DNA of 64,000 nt from Breznakibacter xylanolyticus (GTDB lineage Bacteria; Bacteroidota; Bacteroidia; Bacteroidales; Marinilabiliaceae): the NCBI RefSeq assembly GCF_003254275.1, contig NZ_QKZK01000008.1, positions 101,600-165,599 on the forward strand, given 5' to 3'. Under the pieces are notes generated by a model that did no database searches, was not told where the DNA came from, and worked only from the letters and a program-made list of their open reading frames with translations. This document shows, in pieces, positions 19,261 through 31,600 of this stretch (positions are counted from its first letter, which is position 1; each line of letters opens with the position of its first letter). A program made the translations under genes and the position numbers.

Positions 19261-19334
19261 GCCTTTTATTCCGGCATCGTTTTTTTAATGCATGTTGAAG
19301 AGATCAGTTTTTTGAGCAGATGTTTGTTATGAAA

Positions 19335-20015
19335 TCATCTTTTTCGGCTCACCTCTGCGGCCACTTCTGCCCACTGTTCATAAAGTGGTGCTGTGCCATT
19401 GAGAACCCTGTCGGCACCTTCTTCCAATAAACGCGAATCGGGCAGAATACCCGTGTTGACAGCAATGGTGGCGATGCCTGCTGCCTTGGCTGAACGAACC
19501 CCCAGGGGGGCATTTTCAATCACGATAGCTTCATGGGCATCAATTCCTGCGCGTTCCAGCGCCATCAGGTAGGGCTGTGGATCCGGTTTCTCGCGTGTGA
19601 CATCGTTACCGGTAATCATCTCTGAAGCATCAATCCCAAAATCATTCTTCACGCGGTTGAGCAGCGACGGTTGTTTCGATCCGGTGACGATCAATGTTCG
19701 GATCCCTGCTTCGCGTAGCTGAGCCATCAGGGGTTGAATGCCGGGCAACGGAGCTGGTGCCGGGCTTTGCGTCATCAGTTGTGTTTTGAGTGTCTGCACG
19801 GCATGAACCTCTTCGGGGGTGGCTTCGCGTTTTAGGTGGGTGCGATAGGTGAGTTCGATGGTGCCTTTGCTGGTGCGCCCTTCGTTTTCGTAAGCGGATG
19901 CCTCGGGGTAGTCGATGCCCACGGTGGCAAATGCTTTTTTCCAAGTGCTGGCATGGTTGGGCATCGAGTCGTACAAAACTCCGTCCATGTCAAAGAATAC
20001 AGCTTTTAATGTCAT
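19335..20015 (-). CDS. HAD family hydrolase, beta-phosphoglucomutase-like
   Basis: 226 aa from ATG 20015 (MTLKAVFFDMDGVLYDS). A longer frame starts at 20081, but a perfect -7 box at 20042-20049 lies inside it, which supports the shorter start. HAD motif I is DMDGVLYDS, motif II LIVTGSKQPS, motif III the Lys in EKPDPQPYL, motif IV VIENAPLGVRSA. The helical cap type resembles phosphoglucomutases and small sugar-phosphate phosphatases. Substrate not shown by context. Divergent from the B3/B4 gene with overlapping promoters. Confidence 0.88.
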   Translation of the reverse strand: MTLKAVFFDMDGVLYDSMPNHASTWKKAFATVGIDYPEASAYENEGRTSKGTIELTYRTHLKREATPEEVHAVQTLKTQLMTQSPAPAPLPGIQPLMAQLREAGIRTLIVTGSKQPSLLNRVKNDFGIDASEMITGNDVTREKPDPQPYLMALERAGIDAHEAIVIENAPLGVRSAKAAGIATIAVNTGILPDSRLLEEGADRVLNGTAPLYEQWAEVAAEVSRKR

Positions 20016-20041
20016 TGCGCTTGTCGTTTCCGGTTGAATGG

Positions 20042-20049
20042 CAAAGTTA
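20042..20049 (-). promoter_or_regulatory. -7 promoter box of the HAD gene
   Basis: On the minus strand TAACTTTG, matching TAnnTTTG, 27 nt before the ATG at 20015. The -33 is not clear. Confidence 0.5.
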
Positions 20050-20069
20050 TCCTTTTTAGCCGCTTGCCG

Positions 20070-20101
20070 TTTGATGGGCATGGCTTTCTTTTTTACCTTT
20101 G
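20070..20101 (+). promoter_or_regulatory. Promoter of the B3/B4 gene
   Basis: TTTG at 20070-20073, 20 nt, then TACCTTTG at 20094-20101: a full Bacteroidota consensus. Transcription would start about 30 nt before the ATG at 20139. Confidence 0.7.
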
Positions 20102-20138
20102 CAGTTCAAATTTTTTGAGGTCATAACACCACTTTTTT

Positions 20139-20819
20139 ATGCAAATATCCATCGAACCGGCCATCCGGGTCAAACTACCCCATCTTTTGTTGTCCGGTTT
20201 TGCCTGCCGGGTCAATGTGGCTCCTTCTTCATCTGAGTTGAAGTCCGAAATTGACCGGCAGCTGTCGCTTCTGGCCGAAACGCATACACCCGAATCTATT
20301 CGCGAAATGGCGCCAGTGAAAGCCACCAAGGATACTTATCGCGCTTTGGGCAAGGATCCCAATCGTTACCGCCCGTCGGCCGAAGCTTTGCTGCGCCGTG
20401 TGGCCAATGGCCGGGCGCTTTATGATATTTGCAATGTGGTTGATATTTTAAACCTTATATCGGCCACTACCGGTTTTTCTATTGGTGGATACGATGTTGA
20501 TAATATCATGGGTGCCATTACTCTGGGGGTGGGTGAGCCGGAAGAGCCTTACGTGGGCATTGGCCGTGGCGATCTCAATATCGAGTCGTTGCCCGTGTTT
20601 CGCGACAGCTTGAGTGCCTTTGGATCCCCCACCAGTGATTCGGTGCGCACCATGGTCTCTCCCCGAACCACCCGTTTCTTAATGGTTTTTGTGGCCTTTG
20701 AGGCTTCCGGCGACTTGGAGCAGGCTGTTGTGCGTGCCCGTCAACTCTTGATGCAGTATGCGGGGGCTGATGATTTTGAGTGTTTTACTGTTTCTTCTTC
20801 GTCACCTGTTAATGAATAA
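20139..20819 (+). CDS. B3/B4 domain protein (PheT editing-domain-like)
   Basis: 226 aa. It consists of a stand-alone B3/B4 domain as found in the beta subunit of phenylalanyl-tRNA synthetase, with APVKATKDTYRALGKDPNRYRPS matching the family signature split over positions 68-90, and LYDICNVVDILNLIS. Stand-alone members are thought to edit mischarged tRNA or free amino acids; this is family inference. Its last 8 bases overlap the start of the MBL gene, so the two are coupled. Confidence 0.88.
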   Translation: MQISIEPAIRVKLPHLLLSGFACRVNVAPSSSELKSEIDRQLSLLAETHTPESIREMAPVKATKDTYRALGKDPNRYRPSAEALLRRVANGRALYDICNVVDILNLISATTGFSIGGYDVDNIMGAITLGVGEPEEPYVGIGRGDLNIESLPVFRDSLSAFGSPTSDSVRTMVSPRTTRFLMVFVAFEASGDLEQAVVRARQLLMQYAGADDFECFTVSSSSPVNE

Positions 20820-21588
20820 ATCGATGGTTCAGATATGTGCCTTGGCATCGGGTAGCAATGGTAACTGTTATTATGTGGGCAACGAGCACGATGCCGTGCT
20901 TGTGGATGTAGGTGTTAGTCGACGGCAGGTGCTCGACCGTATGAAGAAGGTGGGGCTCTCGGAGCAGAAAATCCGTGCCATATTTATCACTCATGAACAT
21001 TCTGACCATTCGCGTGGCGTAAAACTTCTGAGTCAGAAACTCAAGGTTCCTGTTTTTATGAGTCCCGGCACTTTTAATCGGTGTTATGACGCCAATCGTC
21101 CTGATGTCTACACGCCGTTTTCTCCCGGGCAAGAGGTGGGCGTGGCTTCGTTGCGCATCCATACTTTCCTCAAGTATCACGATGCTGCTGAGCCTTGCAG
21201 CTTTGTGGTGCAATCCGCTCAGGTGTGTGTGGGGGTGATGACCGATATTGGTGAACCCTGCGACAATGTGAAGCAACACGTGGCCATGTGCGATGCCATT
21301 TTTCTTGAATCAAACTATGATGAACGGATGCTTTGGGATGGTAATTACCCGCTGTTTCTTAAAAATAGGGTTTCCTCACGTCACGGTCATTTGTCTAATG
21401 CGCAGGCACTCGAATTGGTTGACACCCATGCCGGTCCTCGTTTGAAAATGGTGTATTTGTCGCATCTCTCCGAGGAAAACAATCATCCAACCCTGGCCAT
21501 GAAATGTTTTGAACCGTTGCAGGAGCGCTATCGCATTGAGTTAACCAATCGTTATGCCCCTTCTTCGGTGGCTGTTTTAAATGCTTGA
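20812..21588 (+). CDS. MBL-fold metallo-hydrolase (YycJ/WalJ type)
   Basis: 258 aa from ATG 20812; a second ATG at 20824 (MVQICALASGSNGNCYYVG) is equally plausible, while the frame further upstream is inside the preceding gene. Metal-binding HxHxDH is in IFITHEHSDHSRG, with later sites near MTDIGEP, LESNYD and YLSHLSEENNH. YycJ-type proteins are presumed 5'-3' exonuclease-like or phosphodiesterase enzymes. Translationally coupled to the B3/B4 gene. Confidence 0.88.
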   Translation: MNKSMVQICALASGSNGNCYYVGNEHDAVLVDVGVSRRQVLDRMKKVGLSEQKIRAIFITHEHSDHSRGVKLLSQKLKVPVFMSPGTFNRCYDANRPDVYTPFSPGQEVGVASLRIHTFLKYHDAAEPCSFVVQSAQVCVGVMTDIGEPCDNVKQHVAMCDAIFLESNYDERMLWDGNYPLFLKNRVSSRHGHLSNAQALELVDTHAGPRLKMVYLSHLSEENNHPTLAMKCFEPLQERYRIELTNRYAPSSVAVLNA

Positions 21589-21663
21589 CGACATCGATAT
21601 TTCCAATACAATCTTTCATCGCTTTTTTAATTGATGCGACTGTGTTGTGATGGGGAGGAGGAA

Positions 21664-21705
21664 TACAAAAAAAGCGTTTCATAAAAATGAAACGCATTTT
21701 TTGTA
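21664..21705. terminator. Bidirectional terminator
   Basis: Symmetric stem TACAAAAAAAGCGTTTCAT and ATGAAACGCATTTTTTGTA, serving the MBL gene (+) and xerD (-). Confidence 0.9.
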
Positions 21706-21718
21706 TCGAATTGTTGTG

Positions 21719-22618
21719 TTATGATCTCGGGTGATACTGAACAATGGTATTTTTCAGGTATTCCTTATCGAGATGGGTATAAATTTCGGTGGTGATGATT
21801 GACTCATGACCCAGCATTTCTTGTACGGCACGCAAGTTGGCACCGCCATCAATCAGGTGAGTGGCAAATGAGTGGCGGAATGTGTGCGGGCTGATGTTTT
21901 TAGTCAGACCTACTTTCGCAACCAAGGTCTTGATAATGGTAAATATCATCACGCGTGAGAGTTTCTTTCCGCGACGGTTCAAGAATAAGATGTCTTCATC
22001 GGCCGGATCAATTTTTAATGTACGGCGATAGTCGCTCAAATACAGGTTGATTTCTTTGATGGCTTTGGTGCTGATGGGAACCAGACGTTCTTTGCTGCCT
22101 TTGCCTTCAATTTTTACAAAACCTGATTCGAAAAAGAGGTTTGAGATCTTCAGGTCGATGAGTTCTGATACGCGTAAACCACAGCTGTAGAGTGTCTCCA
22201 GGATGGCTTTGTTGCGTTGACCTTCCGATTTTTTAACGTCGATGGTGTTGATGATCGAGTCGATTTCTTCTACCGTCAATACTTCCGGAAGCTTGCGACC
22301 CACGCGTGGGGCTTCCAGCAATGCGGTGGGGTCTTTTTCTACTTTCTCTTCAATCAGAAGATATTTGTAGAACGATTTGATGCCGCTGATGATGCGAGCT
22401 TGTGTGCGAGGGCTGATTCCTCTGTCGGTAATCTCCTGCATCATGGTTTTCAGGTTGGCCAATACCACCTGATCAGGACCAATGTTCATGCCCTTCTCGC
22501 GCAGGTAAACAACCAGCTTCTGCAAATCTGTTACGTAGGCGTGGATCGAATTGTCCGACAGCCCTTTCTCTACCTTGAGGTAGGTTCTAAAGCCTTCAAT
22601 TTCTTTTTCCCAAGTCAT
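21719..22618 (-). CDS. xerD: Tyrosine recombinase XerD
   Basis: 299 aa, full length. SAM-like N-terminal core-binding domain (residues about 5-90) and catalytic domain with Arg in SCGLRVSELIDL, His-x-x-Arg in HTFRHSFATHL, His in MLGHESIITTEI and Tyr in IYTHLDKEYL. It resolves chromosome dimers at dif with XerC. The family match and the single-gene core context argue for the housekeeping XerD rather than a phage integrase. Divergent from aroQ. Confidence 0.93.
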   Translation of the reverse strand: MTWEKEIEGFRTYLKVEKGLSDNSIHAYVTDLQKLVVYLREKGMNIGPDQVVLANLKTMMQEITDRGISPRTQARIISGIKSFYKYLLIEEKVEKDPTALLEAPRVGRKLPEVLTVEEIDSIINTIDVKKSEGQRNKAILETLYSCGLRVSELIDLKISNLFFESGFVKIEGKGSKERLVPISTKAIKEINLYLSDYRRTLKIDPADEDILFLNRRGKKLSRVMIFTIIKTLVAKVGLTKNISPHTFRHSFATHLIDGGANLRAVQEMLGHESIITTEIYTHLDKEYLKNTIVQYHPRS

Positions 22619-22651
22619 TTTGATATTATTTAAGTATTTAATTCCCGCTTA

Positions 22652-22659
22652 CAAAGTTA
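22652..22659 (-). promoter_or_regulatory. -7 promoter box of xerD
   Basis: TAACTTTG on the minus strand, 33 nt before the ATG. No matching -33 seen. Confidence 0.45.
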
Positions 22660-22768
22660 AGTAAAAATAACTATTAAACTGTATTCGCTGCAAGGGATTT
22701 TTTTAAATTTTTTTATGATAACGCTTTTCTTTTGGTTTTTTTTGGTTTTTTTTTTACGTGAAACTCTC

Positions 22769-22776
22769 TATTTTTG
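22769..22776 (+). promoter_or_regulatory. -7 promoter box of aroQ
   Basis: TATTTTTG matches TAnnTTTG; a TTTG at 22741-22744 lies 24 nt upstream, longer than the usual spacing. The box overlaps the first in-frame ATG at 22774, so the start at 22804 is preferred. Confidence 0.5.
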
Positions 22777-22803
22777 CACCACGCAATAAAAGATGCGCCG
22801 GTT

Positions 22804-23232
22804 ATGAAAATAGTGATTCTCAATGGCCCAAATTTGAATTTGTTGGGCGTGCGCGAAAGATCCATTTATGGTGATCAGTCTTTCTCCAATTATTTGATAC
22901 AGCTACAAGATCAGTTTCCGCAGGTTGAATTCTCTTATTTTCAGTCGAATATCGAAGGTGAGCTGATTAATCAGATTCATGAAGTCGGTTTTTCGGCCGA
23001 TGGCATTGTTTTTAATGCAGGCGCATACACTCATACTTCTTTGGCTTTGGCCGATGCCATTGCTGCTGTGAAAACTCCTGTGGTTGAAGTACACATTTCC
23101 AATGTATTTAAGCGCGAGGCCGTACGTCATCATTCATTTATCGCCCCTGTTTGTTGTGGATCTATTTCCGGTTTCGGCATGGAGTCATATCGGTTGGCGG
23201 TTCTGGCGTTGTTGAAAATGTCTGAAAAATAA
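22804..23232 (+). CDS. aroQ: 3-dehydroquinate dehydratase, type II
   Basis: 142 aa from ATG 22804. Shikimate pathway step from 3-dehydroquinate to 3-dehydroshikimate. Active-site start NGPNLNLLGVRERSIYGDQ (with the flexible-loop Arg and Tyr), FNAGAYTHTSLAL, VEVHISNVFKRE and the GSISGFG segment are all present. Followed by pyk after 43 bp, a gene order seen often in Bacteroidota. Confidence 0.95.
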   Translation: MKIVILNGPNLNLLGVRERSIYGDQSFSNYLIQLQDQFPQVEFSYFQSNIEGELINQIHEVGFSADGIVFNAGAYTHTSLALADAIAAVKTPVVEVHISNVFKREAVRHHSFIAPVCCGSISGFGMESYRLAVLALLKMSEK

Positions 23233-23275
23233 TATATTTCTGAAATTCTATCGTAAAACACTTAATTAATTGTCA

Positions 23276-24703
23276 ATGAAAAAATTCACGAAGATAGTTG
23301 CGACTATTTCGGATCAACGTTGTGACGTTGAATTTATCAGAGAGCTTTACAAAGCCGGGATCAATGTGGTGCGTCTGAACACAGCTCACATGGATCGAGA
23401 AGGGATGATGCGTGTGGTGAATAACACCCGTGCTGTGTCTGAGAAAATTGCCATTCTCGTGGATACTAAAGGTCCTGAAATTCGGACTACCGTTTGTGAC
23501 GCCAAATTGGAATTCAGTACCGGCGACATTCTGCAAATGAAAGGTGATATCAACACCAAATCTACCAAAGAGTGTATTTGCGTATCGTATGCCGATTTCG
23601 TGAAAGACCTCAATGTAGGTAACATGATTTTGATCGACGATGGTGAAGTTGAATTCAAAGTGATTGAGAAAAAAGCAGATCACCTGATTTGCGAAGCTCA
23701 AAACAATGGTACCGTTGGTAGCCGTAAGAGTGTGAACCTTCCCGGTGTGAGTGTGAGCTTGCCTTCAATCTCTAAAAAAGACGTTGATTGTATCGAATTC
23801 GCTATCGAAAACGATATTGACTTTATTGCTCACTCTTTTGTTCGTCACAAAGCTGACGTTAAAGAGGTTCAGGATATTTTGGATGCCAAAGGTTGTCCTG
23901 CAAAAATCATCGCAAAAATCGAAAATCAGGAAGGTGTTAACAACATCGACGAAATTCTGGATGTGGTTTATGGTGTAATGGTGGCTCGCGGTGACTTGGG
24001 TATTGAAGTGCCTCAGGAGCGCATTCCTTTGATTCAGCGTCAGCTTATTCGTAAGTGCGTTGAGCGTAAAAAGCCCGTTATTGTGGCTACTCAGATGTTG
24101 CACACCATGATTAAGAATCCTCGTCCGACTCGTGCCGAGGTGACCGATATCGCCAATGCCATCTATTATCGTACCGATGCCATCATGTTGAGTGGTGAAA
24201 CGGCTTATGGTGATTATCCTGTTGAAGCAGTGAAAACCATGTCACGTATTGCTCGTGAAGTGGAGCCTGCTAAAGACAACCGTAACGATATTCCTGTACC
24301 TTTTGTGAAAGAGGTGACTGCTTATTTGGCTGAAACGGCTGTGAAAGCTGGTGTGGAATTGCCCATTAAAGCCATCATTACTGATAGCTTTACCGGTAAA
24401 ACGGCTCGTTTCATTGCTGCTTTCCGTGGTCGTATCCCTGTGTATGCGCTTTGCTATTCTAAACGTGTGGGTCGCGAATTGAACCTCTCTTATGGTGTGT
24501 TCCCCCGTTTGACTGAAGAAGGTACTTCAAAGGCTGACCGTTTGAAGAAAACTGTAGAGAAATTGCAGAAGAAAGAAATTCTTCACGAAGACGATATGGT
24601 GGTTTACATCGGTGGAAGCTTCGGAATTGGTGGTGGAACCACATTCATGGAAATTATTCCCGTGGAAGGTTTGCTTAAGAAAATTGAAAGCTATCGCGAT
24701 TAA
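23276..24703 (+). CDS. pyk: Pyruvate kinase
   Basis: 475 aa from ATG 23276; an in-frame TTG six bases upstream is less likely. Makes pyruvate and ATP from phosphoenolpyruvate and ADP. Start KFTKIVATISDQRC and INVVRLNTAHMD; active site IIAKIENQEGVNNIDEI and MVARGDLGIEVPQERIPL; TQMLHTMIKNPRPTRAE; C-terminal domain ends KIESYRD. Codon use is more regular than in neighbours, as expected for a highly expressed gene. Ends in a terminator. Confidence 0.97.
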   Translation: MKKFTKIVATISDQRCDVEFIRELYKAGINVVRLNTAHMDREGMMRVVNNTRAVSEKIAILVDTKGPEIRTTVCDAKLEFSTGDILQMKGDINTKSTKECICVSYADFVKDLNVGNMILIDDGEVEFKVIEKKADHLICEAQNNGTVGSRKSVNLPGVSVSLPSISKKDVDCIEFAIENDIDFIAHSFVRHKADVKEVQDILDAKGCPAKIIAKIENQEGVNNIDEILDVVYGVMVARGDLGIEVPQERIPLIQRQLIRKCVERKKPVIVATQMLHTMIKNPRPTRAEVTDIANAIYYRTDAIMLSGETAYGDYPVEAVKTMSRIAREVEPAKDNRNDIPVPFVKEVTAYLAETAVKAGVELPIKAIITDSFTGKTARFIAAFRGRIPVYALCYSKRVGRELNLSYGVFPRLTEEGTSKADRLKKTVEKLQKKEILHEDDMVVYIGGSFGIGGGTTFMEIIPVEGLLKKIESYRD

Positions 24704-24728
24704 TTCGCCTTAGTTATCTGAATATAAG

Positions 24729-24757
24729 GGTGAGTCGGTTGTCGGCTCACCTTTTTT
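24729..24757 (+). terminator. Terminator of pyk
   Basis: GGTGAG at 24729-24734 pairs with CTCACC at 24746-24751, followed by six T. Confidence 0.85.
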
Positions 24758-24815
24758 ATGCAATCCAATGATCCTTGTGGGTTGGGGGTTCAGGTGTGAA
24801 ATGATTGGTGCATGT

Positions 24816-24855
24816 AAAAAAAAAGGTCATCACAACAAAGTTGTAACGACCTTTT
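24816..24855 (-). terminator. Terminator of the tRNA-Asp cluster
   Basis: AAAAGGTC at 24821-24828 pairs with GACCTTTT at 24848-24855; the A run on its left is the T tail on the minus strand. Confidence 0.8.
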
Positions 24856-24867
24856 AAAAATTATCAG

Positions 24868-24941
24868 CGGTCCGGACGGGACTCGAACCCGCGACCCCAT
24901 GCGTGACAGGCATGTATTCTAACCAACTGAACTACCGAACC
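24868..24941 (-). tRNA. tRNA-Asp (GTC), copy 1
   Basis: 74 nt, minus strand. Acceptor arm GGTTCGG/CCGGACC, T-loop GGTTCGAGTCC, anticodon loop CTGTCAC with anticodon GTC, anticodon stem CATGC/GCATG. The CCA end is not encoded. Last gene of a three-tRNA cluster. Confidence 0.97.
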
Positions 24942-24975
24942 TGATATTTTTCGATGTTGTTTTTATTGCATCAAG

Positions 24976-25049
24976 CGGTCCGGACGGGACTCGAACCCGC
25001 GACCCCCTGCGTGACAGGCAGGTATTCTAACCAACTGAACTACCGAACC
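24976..25049 (-). tRNA. tRNA-Asp (GTC), copy 2
   Basis: 74 nt. Same as the other copies except that the anticodon stem reads CCTGC/GCAGG, a compensated A-U to C-G pair change. Confidence 0.97.
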
Positions 25050-25094
25050 TTGATGTTTCAAGGTTGAAACGTGATGCAATAAAATGTTTTTTTG

Positions 25095-25168
25095 CGGTCC
25101 GGACGGGACTCGAACCCGCGACCCCATGCGTGACAGGCATGTATTCTAACCAACTGAACTACCGAACC
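25095..25168 (-). tRNA. tRNA-Asp (GTC), copy 3
   Basis: 74 nt, same sequence as copy 1 by reading. First gene in transcription order of the cluster. Confidence 0.97.
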
Positions 25169-25308
25169 AGTTTACTGATCTTTTCGACCGCAAAGCTTTT
25201 CCTTAAAAGCGATGCAAAGATAATGCTTCTTTTTTTTCTTGCAATAGCAAAGGCGCATTTTTATTGCCTTTTTTGCGGATGTGATTGGTTGTGAGTTCTG
25301 TTTATTTT

Positions 25309-25340
25309 ACCGGGTATCGCATTTGGGGGCGATACCCGGT
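25309..25340. terminator. Hairpin downstream of clpB
   Basis: Perfect 12-bp arms ACCGGGTATCGC and GCGATACCCGGT with an 8-nt loop, 12 bp past the clpB stop. No clear T run on the minus strand. Confidence 0.7.
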
Positions 25341-25352
25341 ATTGTTGCCGTA

Positions 25353-27947
<2,595 letters not shown>

Positions 27948-28166
27948 ATTTTAAAGTTTCAGTTATCTGCGTTAGTCCACTGATAATTGTTCGTTGTTCT
28001 CTGTTTTTTGTATTGGTTATCTTCAATTTGCTTGCCATTGATTGAATGATGACAATTTGACTTATTGGTTCTGTGAATGATGTCATTCTGGCGTTTTTTT
28101 ATCTGTATTGGCTTAATGGCGGGCATATCACACAAGCCCATTGTCGGCAGCGAAGTCACTTTTTAT

Positions 28167-28196
28167 TTTGTATGGCCTATTTTTTTTGTAAATTTA
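28167..28196 (+). promoter_or_regulatory. Candidate promoter of the 28222 gene
   Basis: TTTG at 28167-28170, 18 nt, then TAAATTTA at 28189-28196 (one base off TAnnTTTG). Start about 20 nt before the ATG. Confidence 0.4.
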
Positions 28197-28221
28197 ACCA
28201 ATCATCTAAAGCACAATATTT

Positions 28222-28650
28222 ATGAAAAAAATGGCGATGTTTTTGGGAATCACCATGATGCTGGCCTTTTTCCCGGTGTCGTTGAGTTCTCAGCAGGATG
28301 AATTGACCGCGCGATGCGCCGGTTGTTTTATGTCGCCTTATATCACCACCGGCCAGGCAATGAAGGCGTTTCTAACGGGCGATGAAGTGGCCGAATTTCA
28401 CACCTCGCTTTACGCAGGTAATATCTATCGAATTGCGGCTTGTAGTCAAGAGGCGGGGAACATTATTTTTTCGGTCTATGATAAAAATCGTCGATTGCTC
28501 TTCGATAGTAAAAAAACGGTCAATGCCGAATATTGGGATTTTAAAGTCGAAGGGTCACTTGAGTGTATCATTGAAGCACGATTGAACGAGCAAAAGCTCC
28601 ACTCCGGGGTAGTGTTGGTGATGATTGGGTTTAAAAGTCTGCTCAATTAA
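28222..28650 (+). CDS. Small secreted hypothetical protein
   Basis: 142 aa with a signal peptide (residues 1-24, ending SLSS before Gln). Mature part has two Cys in RCAGCFMSPYITTGQ and a third in YRIAACSQEAGN, then a beta-rich C-terminus (IIFSVYDKNRRLLFDS, LECIIEARLNEQK). The pattern resembles small periplasmic beta-sandwich proteins found singly in Bacteroidota. No function can be assigned. 41 bp ahead of the large ABC transporter gene, possibly cotranscribed. Confidence 0.75.
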   Translation: MKKMAMFLGITMMLAFFPVSLSSQQDELTARCAGCFMSPYITTGQAMKAFLTGDEVAEFHTSLYAGNIYRIAACSQEAGNIIFSVYDKNRRLLFDSKKTVNAEYWDFKVEGSLECIIEARLNEQKLHSGVVLVMIGFKSLLN

Positions 28651-28691
28651 TAAGCTTATTCATGATAATCATCTTATAATCCCTTACAAAT

Positions 28692-31600
28692 ATGAGTGAG
28701 GGAATTTTGAGGGCGTTGATGCAGCTGTTTGCTGTGGTGGTGTTTTCGTCGGGAGAATTGCTTTCGCGCCGTGCGATTGTCAAAGCGTTTTTGATGCGTC
28801 ACCTCAATTCGCATCAAACGGATGAATATCTCGAACTCTTTGATGAGTTCTATCGTCAACACGAATCTCGTTTGAGTGACCGGGGGCGTTTCCATCGTCG
28901 TGTGTCGGTCAGTTCTGTCAAGACCTTGCGCATTGCCATGGCCATCAACGAGGAGTTGACTTATTTCCAAAAGATTATTCTCGTTATTCAGTTAATTGAG
29001 TTTCTCAATTCGGGCAGTGGTATTTCGGAGTTGGAGCATGGTTTTGTGCTCAACGTGTCGCAAACCCTCAATATTCGTGATGACGAGTTTCGATTGCTCT
29101 ATGATTTTATCGTTTTGCCCCTCGAAAAGACGCCTCTTTGTGATCAGTTGCTCATTATTTCCGAAAACGAACAACGGGCTGCTCAGGGGCGATTTCTCAT
29201 GTGGGACGACATTGAAGCTGAGGTGCATGTCTTGTATCTGGAGTCTCTGCCGTTATTGTTGATGCGTTGCAGTCGTGACGCCAACCTGACCCTCAACGGG
29301 CAGTTGGTGTCGGCCGACACGGTGCATGTGCTTCATCCGGGGAGTTCTATTCGCAGCCGTCGTTCCGACCCATTGTTTTATAGTGACATCATTAGCTGCT
29401 TTTTGTCGTGTGTCTCCGAGCAGCCGTTTACTTTCGAGGTTGATGATCTTAGTTATATTTTTCGGAAGGGGAATGTGGGGTTGCATCCCATGTCTTTTGC
29501 TACACGGTCGGGGCGTTTGGTGGGGGTTATTGGCGACAGTGGTGCCGGTAAAACCACCCTGATAAACCTGTTGTGCGGTATTTATAAGCCTTCCGGAGGA
29601 TCGGTGTCTATCAATGGGATCGATATGCATCGCCACCCCGATAAGGTGAAGGGGTTGGTGGGACTTGTCTCGCAGGACGATTTGCTCATGGAGGATTTGA
29701 CCGTTTACCAAAACCTCTATTATAATGCCCGTCTTTGTTTTGGTGATTGGAGTGAAGATCAGATACAAGACCGGGTGGTGACCTTATTGCGTTCGTTAGG
29801 ACTCTATGAGGTGCGACAGATGAAGGTGGGAAGTCCGTTGTTCAAGAATATCAGTGGAGGGCAGCGTAAGCGCCTGAACATTGCGTTGGAGTTGATACGA
29901 GAGCCGGCCATTCTTTTCCTCGATGAGCCCACTTCGGGGCTCTCGTCGCGCGACTCGGAGAACGTCATTGACCTGCTTAAGGAACTCACCATTAAGGGAA
30001 AGCTCATTTTTGTGGTTATTCATCAGCCATCCTCTACTGTTTTTAAGCTTTTCGATCAGTTGCTTGTGCTCGATACCGGGGGATATCTGATATATAACGG
30101 TGAGCCGGTTGAGAGCATCACCTATTTTAAGGCCGGCGTTAATCACGCGGGACGTGATGCCAACGAATGTCCTGCTTGTGGGAATGTGAATGCCGAACAG
30201 ATTCTGAACATTGTCAACACGCACGTGGTGGACGAGTATGGAAACCTCACTTCACGTCGACGCATCAACCCGGTTGAGTGGTATGAACGGCATCAATACA
30301 CGCAGAGTTTGGCCGGCCGTGCTGTTCAGGTGGAGAAAGCAGAGTTGCCTGCGGTCAACTTCAAGGTACCCGGGCGCTTGCGGCAATTTTTTGTTTTTAC
30401 CTCTCGCGATCTCTTGTCGAAGTTGCGTAACCCTTCTTATTGGTTCATCAACTTGTTACAGGCTCCCGTGCTGGCTGTTCTCCTGGCTTCATTGTTGCGT
30501 TATTACAATGTGGACGAAGCTTTTAATCGAGGGTATGTGTTTGCCGACAATCCCAATTTGGTGGTGTATTTGGTGATTGCTGTGATTATTTCGCTTTTTG
30601 CAGGTCTTACGCTCAGTGCCGAAGAGATTATTAGTGATCGTAAAATTCTTAATCGGGAATCTTTTCTGCAGTTAAGTTGGTTGAGTTACCTTTTTTCTAA
30701 GGTCGTGATTATTGGCACCATCTCAGCCATTCAAACGGCTCTGTTTGTTTGGATTGGCAATGGCATCATGCAAGTGCATCAGATGTTTTTTCCTTATTGG
30801 CTGGTGTTGTTCAGTGCTGCTGTGTTTGCCAATTTGTTGGGGTTGATCATTTCCGATTCGCTCTCCAAGACTGTCAATATTTACATCATTATACCTTTCC
30901 TGATCATTCCTCAGTTGATTCTGAGTGGCGTGTTTGTGGGGTACGATCGTTTCAATCCTCATTATGCATCGCCCGACGACATCCCCTGGTACGGTGAATT
31001 GGTGACGGCTCGTTGGGCTTTTGAGGCGTTGGCAGTGCATCAGTATAGTGCCAATGCTTACCAAAAGCCGTTTTTTGAACTAGAGCAACAGAAAAGCCGC
31101 GCCATGTACATGAAGGATTACTGGTCGCCGGCCATGTTTGCCAAAATTGAAGCTGCCAAAATTGCACATGGACAAGGTGATGATGCCAAGGTTCATCAGT
31201 TGCTCCATGTTTTTGCTTCCGAATTTGATCGACAGGCCGTCTTGGGGCATGAGCCCATGATGGTTCGATTGATGAAACCCCGGTACAACGATTCGATCGA
31301 TCATTTTTTGCGTTCGACCATCGACACGTTACGGATTTATTATCGACAACAATACAATGATGCGGATCGCCAATTGGATTTGATGAGAAATCAGCAGATT
31401 GAAACCATGGGACGCGAGGAGTACTTGCTGTTGCGTGACCGTTGTTATAACGATGCCCTTGATCGTTTTATGCGCAATACCAATCAGATGCTGGCCGACA
31501 AAATTATTGAGTATCATGGTCGTTTCATTCAAAAGGTCGACCCTGTTTATCGCAAAAGTTCGCATCCCTATCTGTTGGCTCACTTTCTGGCATCGAGTAA

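Noticed and set aside
21719..22618. Phage integrase
   Set aside because: Length, motifs and core-gene neighbours fit XerD; no att site or phage genes adjoin.
25064..25294. A 76-aa frame reading VRTGLEPATPCVTGMYSNQL
   Set aside because: It is the antisense of a tRNA-Asp gene, a well-known false protein.
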